Translations under genes and position numbers: made by a program
NCBI RefSeq assembly: GCF_900142375.1
Contig: NZ_FRAR01000008.1
Span: forward strand, 113,474 to 177,473
DNA length: 64,000 bases
Source: Desulforamulus aeronauticus DSM 10349
GTDB lineage: Bacteria > Bacillota > Desulfotomaculia > Desulfotomaculales > Desulfotomaculaceae
Direction: 5' to 3'
The notes under the pieces: generated by a model
The model's input: the letters and a program-made list of their open reading frames with translations, nothing else
The model's database searches: none
What the model was told of the DNA's origin: nothing
In this document: positions 59,104 to 64,000 of the stretch, piece by piece
How positions within the stretch are numbered: position 1 is the stretch's first letter
Layout of the letters: every line of letters starts with the position of its first letter

Positions 59104-59527
59104 TGGCTTCACCTACTTCCCCACGTTTTACAAACTTACATTTAACGGGTAGTTTGTGCATAGCCAGACGCATAGCTTCGCGGGCAGTTTCTTCAGGAAC
59201 ACCAGCCACTTCAAACATAACGCGGCCGGGCTTAACAACGGCTACCCAGTGTTCCGGGGCACCTTTACCGGAACCCATACGAGTTTCAGCGGGTTTTTGG
59301 GTGATGGGCTTATCCGGGAAGATGCGGATCCACACCTTACCACCACGTTTAATATAGCGGGTCATTGCAATACGGGCAGCTTCGATTTGACGGTTAGTAA
59401 TCCAACCAGCCTCTAGGGCCTGGATTCCGTATTCACCGAAACTTACCTCTCTACCACCTTTAGCCACGCCGCCGTTGCCACGGGGACGGTGCTGCTTGCG
59501 GTATTTAACCCTTTTCGGAATAAGCAT
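59093..59527 (-). CDS. rplP: Ribosomal protein L16
   Basis: 144 residues. [73 protein letters not shown] are typical. Near the A-site tRNA elbow. Confidence 0.99.
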   Translation of the reverse strand: MLIPKRVKYRKQHRPRGNGGVAKGGREVSFGEYGIQALEAGWITNRQIEAARIAMTRYIKRGGKVWIRIFPDKPITQKPAETRMGSGKGAPEHWVAVVKPGRVMFEVAGVPEETAREAMRLAMHKLPVKCKFVKRGEVGEANES

Positions 59528-59530
59528 CGG

Positions 59531-60196
59531 TTACTCGCCTCCTTGACCGGCTGCGGGTTTTTTCGCTTCCGGCAAAACTTCTCCTTTATAGATCCAAACT
59601 TTTACGCCAATTTTACCGTAGGTAGTATTGGCTTCAGCAAAACCATAGTCAATGTCAGCACGTAGTGTATGAAGGGGAACTTTACCTTCACTATACCATT
59701 CGGTACGGGCAATTTCAGCACCGGCCAGACGTCCACTGCAGGCGATTTTAATCCCTTTAGCACCCATTCTCAGAGAGCGTTGTACAGTTTGTTTCATGGC
59801 CCGACGGAAAGCAATACGCTTTTCCAACTGAGAAGCAATATTTTCTGCTACTAGTTGAGCGTCTGTATCGGGGGTTTTAATTTCTACGATATTGACATGA
59901 ATTTGCTTACCAGTCATTTTTTCTAGTTCTTTTCGTAAGGCTTCAACTTCTGCACCACCACGACCAATAACAATACCTGGTTTAGCGGTATGAATAGAAA
60001 TCTTCACCCGATTGGCAGCACGTTCGATTTGCGTCTTGGCAATACCGGCTTGGTAAAGTTTACGCTTGATAAACTCGCGAATTTTTACATCTTCGATCAA
60101 TAAATTGGAGTAATTGCGCTTATCAGCGAACCATTTACCTTCCCAATCTTTGATAATGCCAATTCGCAAACCCTTGGGGTTAACCTTCTGGCCCAC
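59531..60196 (-). CDS. rpsC: Ribosomal protein S3
   Basis: 221 residues. [25 protein letters not shown], a KH domain ([28 protein letters not shown]) and the [28 protein letters not shown] C-terminal part. mRNA entry site. Confidence 0.99.
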   Translation of the reverse strand: MGQKVNPKGLRIGIIKDWEGKWFADKRNYSNLLIEDVKIREFIKRKLYQAGIAKTQIERAANRVKISIHTAKPGIVIGRGGAEVEALRKELEKMTGKQIHVNIVEIKTPDTDAQLVAENIASQLEKRIAFRRAMKQTVQRSLRMGAKGIKIACSGRLAGAEIARTEWYSEGKVPLHTLRADIDYGFAEANTTYGKIGVKVWIYKGEVLPEAKKPAAGQGGE

Positions 60197-60200
60197 GCAA

Positions 60201-60542
60201 TTATCCCTCCTTTTGATCCGACACTACCACTGTAATGTGGCTGGTTTTTCTTTTGATAATATCCGCACGTCCCATCGCTCTAGGCATAACACGTTTCAGG
60301 CTGGGACCCTGATCTACGAAAATTTGGGATATTACTAAATCGTCCTTATCCATTTCATAGTTGTGTTCCGCGTTAGCAGCAGCAGATTTGACCACTTTGG
60401 TCACAACGTCAGCAGCTTTATTGGGAGTATAGCGCAGAATCGCTAATGCCTCTTCCAATTTTTTGCCCCGTACTAAATCTACTACCATGCGGGCTTTACG
60501 CGGGGATACGCGGATAAATTTGGCGATTGCTCTCGCTTCCAT
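60201..60542 (-). CDS. rplV: Ribosomal protein L22
   Basis: 113 residues. [29 protein letters not shown] and the tunnel loop [29 protein letters not shown]. Erythromycin-resistance-associated position in the tunnel is in this loop. Confidence 0.99.
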   Translation of the reverse strand: MEARAIAKFIRVSPRKARMVVDLVRGKKLEEALAILRYTPNKAADVVTKVVKSAAANAEHNYEMDKDDLVISQIFVDQGPSLKRVMPRAMGRADIIKRKTSHITVVVSDQKEG

Positions 60543-60562
60543 CGTTTAGCCCCCTCTTGTGG

Positions 60563-60844
60563 TTATCTCAGCGAAGTGGACTTTTCGGAACCTGCGTGGC
60601 CCCTGTAGGTCCGAGTGGGTGCGAATTCACCCAACTTATGCCCGACCATATCTTCAGTTACATACACCGGGATATGTTTCCGGCCATCATAAACTGCAAT
60701 TGTATGACCGATCATTTGCGGGAAGATGGTGGAACGGCGGGACCAAGTCTTCATGACTTTCTTTTCGCCCTTCTCATTCATCTGTTCTACTTTTTTCAAA
60801 AGGTGATCGTCAATAAACGGTCCTTTTTTAAGAGAACGAGTCAT
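60563..60844 (-). CDS. rpsS: Ribosomal protein S19
   Basis: 93 residues. [72 protein letters not shown]. In the 30S head with S13. Confidence 0.99.
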   Translation of the reverse strand: MTRSLKKGPFIDDHLLKKVEQMNEKGEKKVMKTWSRRSTIFPQMIGHTIAVYDGRKHIPVYVTEDMVGHKLGEFAPTRTYRGHAGSEKSTSLR

Positions 60845-60913
60845 TATGAACCTCCTTCCGGATCATGCCTCTTGTTCCATACTCACGGGGCCGGGTGTGT
60901 TGTAGCCCCTACT

Positions 60914-61744
60914 TTATTTCTTATTACGACGCTTTACAATCAGGCGATCGCTTTTTTTCTTGCGGCTACGGGTCTTAACGCCCATTGCCAGTTTACCCCA
61001 GGGAGTAGCAGGATTGCGACCGATGGGGTTACGGCCTTCACCACCGCCGTGCGGGTGATCAACGGGGTTCATAACCTTACCACGAACGGTAGGTCTGATT
61101 CCCAAATGACGTGAACGACCGGCCTTACCAATGGTGATGTTTTCGTGCTCCAAGTTACCCACTTGACCAATGGTCGCCCGGCATTCTTGCAGCACCATGC
61201 GCATTTCACCAGAGGGCAGACGCAGGGTAGCGTGCTTGCCTTCTTTTGCCATCAGCTGTGCAGAAGCACCGGCAGAGCGGACTATTTGGGCTCCGCCTCC
61301 AGGATACAATTCAATGTTGTGTACTACAGTACCAACAGGGATGTTCCTTAGCGGCAAACAGTTGCCAACTTTGATGTCAGATGCAGGACCAGATTCAATG
61401 ATCATACCCGCTACCAGGCCTACAGGGGCCAGGATATAACGCTTTTCACCGTCAGCATAATTCAGTAGAGCAATGCGTGCGGACCGATTAGGATCATATT
61501 CAATGGCTGCAACTTTGGCAGGAATGCCATCTTTGTTGCGCTTGAAATCGATAATGCGGAACATCCGCTTGTGGCCACCACCCTGGTGCCGAACAGTCAT
61601 CCGGCCCTGGGCATTGCGTCCTCCGTTCTTTTTCAGAGGCTCCAGCAGAGATTTTTCAGGTTCAGACTTAGTGATCTCGCTAAAGTCGGGGACGGTAACA
61701 AACCGGCGGCCAGGTGAGGTAGGTTTAAAGTTTTTTACTGCCAC
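60914..61744 (-). CDS. rplB: Ribosomal protein L2
   Basis: 276 residues. [16 protein letters not shown] at the start, [19 protein letters not shown], and the peptidyl-transferase-near [20 protein letters not shown] loop. Essential for subunit association. Confidence 0.99.
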   Translation of the reverse strand: MAVKNFKPTSPGRRFVTVPDFSEITKSEPEKSLLEPLKKNGGRNAQGRMTVRHQGGGHKRMFRIIDFKRNKDGIPAKVAAIEYDPNRSARIALLNYADGEKRYILAPVGLVAGMIIESGPASDIKVGNCLPLRNIPVGTVVHNIELYPGGGAQIVRSAGASAQLMAKEGKHATLRLPSGEMRMVLQECRATIGQVGNLEHENITIGKAGRSRHLGIRPTVRGKVMNPVDHPHGGGEGRNPIGRNPATPWGKLAMGVKTRSRKKKSDRLIVKRRNKK

Positions 61745-61758
61745 CTGGGCTTCCCTCC

Positions 61759-62046
61759 TTACAGTCCTTCAAAGATCTCGATCTTGTCGCCATCTTTTAA
61801 GGTAACAATAGCTTTTTTACGTTCAGGGGTTCTGCCGGTGAATTGGCGGACACGCTTCATCTTTCCCTTCACCCGCATTGTGTTTACTGTTTCTACCTTA
61901 ACTTTAAAGATATCCTCAACAGCCTTCTTGATTTCTGTTTTGTTAGCATTTAAATCTACAATGAAGGTGTACTTATTTTCTGCTAACAAACTGGTACTTT
62001 TTTCGGTTACTACCGGCTTAATGAGGATGTCGCGTGAATTTTTCAT
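61759..62046 (-). CDS. rplW: Ribosomal protein L23
   Basis: 95 residues. [51 protein letters not shown]. At the tunnel exit, where trigger factor and SRP bind. Its ATG overlaps the rplD stop (TAATG). Confidence 0.99.
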   Translation of the reverse strand: MKNSRDILIKPVVTEKSTSLLAENKYTFIVDLNANKTEIKKAVEDIFKVKVETVNTMRVKGKMKRVRQFTGRTPERKKAIVTLKDGDKIEIFEGL

Positions 62047-62666
62047 TACGCCAGCACCTCCTCAATCTTAGCAACGGCGTCCTTAGTAATAACTAGCTTT
62101 GTATATTTTAACAGATCGTAGACATTAACGCCTTCTGCTTTGAGAGGTTTTATCCCTTCGATATTACGAGCAGATTTTTCTACGTTTAGATCACGATCGG
62201 CAGTTACAACCAGAGCCTTGTTGGCATTGAGGTTGTTCAGGATGCGAACCATGTCTTTGGTTTTAGGAGCATCCAAGGTCATTTGATCCAGCACGATGAT
62301 GTTTTGTTCCAATACCTTGCTGGAAAGGGCGGACTTAAGAGCCAGTCTACGCACTTTCTTCGGTAAGGAGTAAGCATAATCCCGTGGATGGGGACCGAAT
62401 ACAATACCACCTGTACGCCAGATGGGAGATCTGGTGCTACCAGCTCTGGCACGTCCGGTGCCTTTTTGACGCCAGGGTTTACGACCACCGCCCCTTACTT
62501 CTGCTCTGGTTTTGGTATCGTGAGTTCCTTGACGCCGGTTGGCCAATTGCATGTTTACCATATCAAACATCACGGCTTCATGAGGCTCAATGCCGAACAC
62601 TTCGTCCTTAAGCTCCACTTCACCCACTTGTTGGCCATTTGTGTTATATAAAGCTACTTTAGGCAT
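62046..62666 (-). CDS. rplD: Ribosomal protein L4
   Basis: 206 residues. [16 protein letters not shown], the tunnel loop [37 protein letters not shown]. In many bacteria L4 controls the S10 operon. Confidence 0.99.
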   Translation of the reverse strand: MPKVALYNTNGQQVGEVELKDEVFGIEPHEAVMFDMVNMQLANRRQGTHDTKTRAEVRGGGRKPWRQKGTGRARAGSTRSPIWRTGGIVFGPHPRDYAYSLPKKVRRLALKSALSSKVLEQNIIVLDQMTLDAPKTKDMVRILNNLNANKALVVTADRDLNVEKSARNIEGIKPLKAEGVNVYDLLKYTKLVITKDAVAKIEEVLA

Positions 62667-62696
62667 TCTTCACAGTCCTCCTTTCGCTGCGCCATG

Positions 62697-63326
62697 CTAC
62701 TTGGCTTTGACGCTGTTTTTAACCATCACGAGGCCGCCCCTTGGTCCGGGTACTGCACCTTTAATGGCAAGCAGATTACGTTCGGCATCAACCTTAACCA
62801 CTTCAAGGTTTTGCACGGTTACCCGGTCAACACCCATATGTCCGGGAAGCTTTCTGCCTTTAAACGTCCGAGCAGGCCCTTTGGGAGCGGAGGAACCCGG
62901 TCTGCGGTGATACTTGGAACCATGAGCCATGGGTCCACGGTGGAAGTTGTGACGTTTGATGCCACCGGCAAAACCACGTCCTTTGGAAGTCCCTACTACA
63001 TCCACCTTTTCACCTTGAGCAAAGATATCCGCCTTAATTTCTTGACCTACTTGATATTCATCAAGATTTTCTACCTTGAGTTCCCGCAAGAAACGAACCG
63101 GACGTACACCGGCTTTGGCTAAGTGACCCTTGGTGGGTTTGTTCAATAAGTTCTCACGCTTTTCGCCAAATCCCAATTGAACAGCACTGTAGCCATCATT
63201 CTCGGGGGTTCTTTTTTGTACTACCAAGCAAGGACCAGCTTCAACAACTGTTACAGGAATAGCAATGCCTGCTTCAGTAAAAATCTGGGTCATGCCTACT
63301 TTTTTGCCAAGAATACCTTTTGGCAT
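62697..63326 (-). CDS. rplC: Ribosomal protein L3
   Basis: 209 residues from the ATG at 63326 ([20 protein letters not shown]), eight bases after AGGAGG. The [33 protein letters not shown] extension that reaches the peptidyl-transferase centre is intact. Confidence 0.98.
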   Translation of the reverse strand: MPKGILGKKVGMTQIFTEAGIAIPVTVVEAGPCLVVQKRTPENDGYSAVQLGFGEKRENLLNKPTKGHLAKAGVRPVRFLRELKVENLDEYQVGQEIKADIFAQGEKVDVVGTSKGRGFAGGIKRHNFHRGPMAHGSKYHRRPGSSAPKGPARTFKGRKLPGHMGVDRVTVQNLEVVKVDAERNLLAIKGAVPGPRGGLVMVKNSVKAK

Positions 63327-63407
63327 GGTATACACCTCCTGTTATAGTCAGAGGTTAGAAGCCCACAGCTTTCCTCCGGAGCTCCCAACATACACTGTCG
63401 GGGTCAG

Positions 63408-63716
63408 TTACAGCTTGATTTCAATGTCCACGCCGGCAGGCAGGTCTAAGCGCATGAGCGCATCTACAGTCTTCGGGGTGGGTTCAAGGATATCAATTAA
63501 ACGTTTGTGCACACGCATTTCAAATTGTTCCCGAGAGTCTTTATTGACGTGGGGGGAACGCAAAATGGTGTAAATGCTTTTTTCAGTCGGCAGGGGCACA
63601 GGGCCTGCTACTTGAGCACCAGTCCGCTTAGCAGTGTCTACAATCTTGGTGGCAGACTGATCAAGCATTTGATGATCAAAGGCTTTAAGCCTAATTCTAA
63701 TCTTTTGACTTTTCAT
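63408..63716 (-). CDS. rpsJ: Ribosomal protein S10
   Basis: 102 residues from the ATG at 63716 ([20 protein letters not shown]). [37 protein letters not shown] is diagnostic. A longer upstream frame has no ribosome site. First gene of the S10 block, also NusB partner in antitermination. Confidence 0.98.
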   Translation of the reverse strand: MKSQKIRIRLKAFDHQMLDQSATKIVDTAKRTGAQVAGPVPLPTEKSIYTILRSPHVNKDSREQFEMRVHKRLIDILEPTPKTVDALMRLDLPAGVDIEIKL

Positions 63717-63813
63717 GTGGTCTTTACTCTCCCTTCGTCCGATTGTGCGGACTGCTCCATGAAAATTACCTCTTACTTCGAGCAACCTTCCATTTCATCG
63801 CTAGTCACTTTCT

Positions 63814-63898
63814 CGAAGTTCGAAGTTCGTGGTTCGCATATGATCCATGTATTTCTACCGGATACTTTCCTCGAACTTCGAACTTCGAAACTCGCAAC
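63814..63898. repeat. Second heptad family: inverted CGAAGTT / TCGAACT arrays (tuf/rpsJ gap)
   Basis: CGAAGTT, CGAAGTT, CGTGGTT, CGCATAT run in phase at 63814-63841, and TCGAACT, TCGAACT, TCGAAAC, TCGCAAC at 63871-63898. The outer 16 bases of both arms are perfect complements (63814-63829 with 63872-63887). It has the same period-7 inverted layout as the GGCC-type arrays but a different unit. Confidence 0.8.
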
Positions 63899-63905
63899 TC
63901 TATAA

Positions 63906-64000
63906 TTATTCGCGAATGCCGGTTACCACACCAGCGCCAACGGTACGGCCACCTTCACGGATAGCAAAGCGCAGGCCTTCTTCAATAGCGATAGGGGTAA
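63906..64000 (-). CDS. tuf: Elongation factor Tu, C-terminal end (runs off the right edge)
   Basis: Only the last 31 codons are visible: [30 protein letters not shown] then [14 protein letters not shown] is the highly conserved end of EF-Tu domain III. Located upstream of rpsJ as in many Firmicutes, where the str and S10 operons join. Confidence 0.97.
   Translation of the reverse strand, partial: TPIAIEEGLRFAIREGGRTVGAGVVTGIRE

Noticed and set aside
60527..61114. Open frame of 195 codons on the plus strand across rplV-rpsS-rplB
   Set aside because: Antisense to three conserved ribosomal protein genes, no ribosome site, composition of a shadow frame.

Overview
The window reads as chromosome of an anaerobic, spore-forming, low-to-mid GC Firmicute, most likely a Desulfotomaculum/Desulforamulus-type member of the Peptococcaceae. 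The reasons are the cdaA-cdaR-glmM-glmS order with a glmS ribozyme, T-box leaders, a Bacillus-like S10/spc/alpha ribosomal block followed by ecfA1-ecfA2-ecfT-truA-rplM-rpsI-cwlD, type Z S14, and the sporulation amidase CwlD. The genus is inferred from gene order and protein style; no search was run. Almost everything is on the minus strand, so transcription runs from high to low coordinates.

Layout. 1-4264: cell-wall precursor and c-di-AMP genes (cdaA, cdaR, glmM, glmS ribozyme, partial glmS). 4426-5595: a CapA-like metallophosphatase. 5735-18781: one long branched-chain amino-acid operon transcribed ilvD-ilvB-ilvN-ilvC-ilvB-leuA-leuC-leuD-leuB-cimA. It is headed by two complete promoter plus T-box units, one with an Ile specifier and one with a Leu specifier (18824-19527). 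19647-25888 is accessory: a YueI-like gene, a GAF/HD-GYP protein, a decayed secreted amidase gene, a sulfonate/nitrate-type ABC transporter and a ParE/Phd toxin-antitoxin pair. 26120-37769: arginine operon argC-argJ-argB-argD-carB-argF-argG-argH, with ARG-box-like operators and no carA. 37881-40325: AmmeMemoRadiSam pair. 40546-41433: FliK-like and FlhB-tail-like genes, followed by a cysteine-desulfurase-like gene. 43066-45816: cwlD, rpsI, rplM, truA. 45963-48673: ECF transporter module. 48921-64000: the ribosomal protein superoperon from rplQ back to rpsJ, plus the 3' end of tuf.

How the parts work together. CimA makes citramalate, which LeuCD and LeuB can convert to 2-oxobutyrate, the isoleucine precursor. 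No threonine deaminase is present in the operon. This explains why one operon should answer to both Ile and Leu charging. The two promoters mean that transcripts from the distal promoter pass both T-boxes while those from the proximal promoter pass only the Leu T-box. The arg operon carries all steps from N-acetylglutamate to argininosuccinate lyase, but carB lacks its glutaminase partner here.

The most unusual pattern is a set of intergenic arrays with strict 7-base periodicity (units such as TTAGCCA/GGCTAAT, and CGAAGTT/TCGAACT near tuf). Many are arranged as inverted halves able to fold into hairpins. They sit in at least ten gaps between genes. Other points worth checking are an ATT start codon inferred for cimA, the absence of adk between secY and map, and a ParE-like toxin gene without a good start codon.
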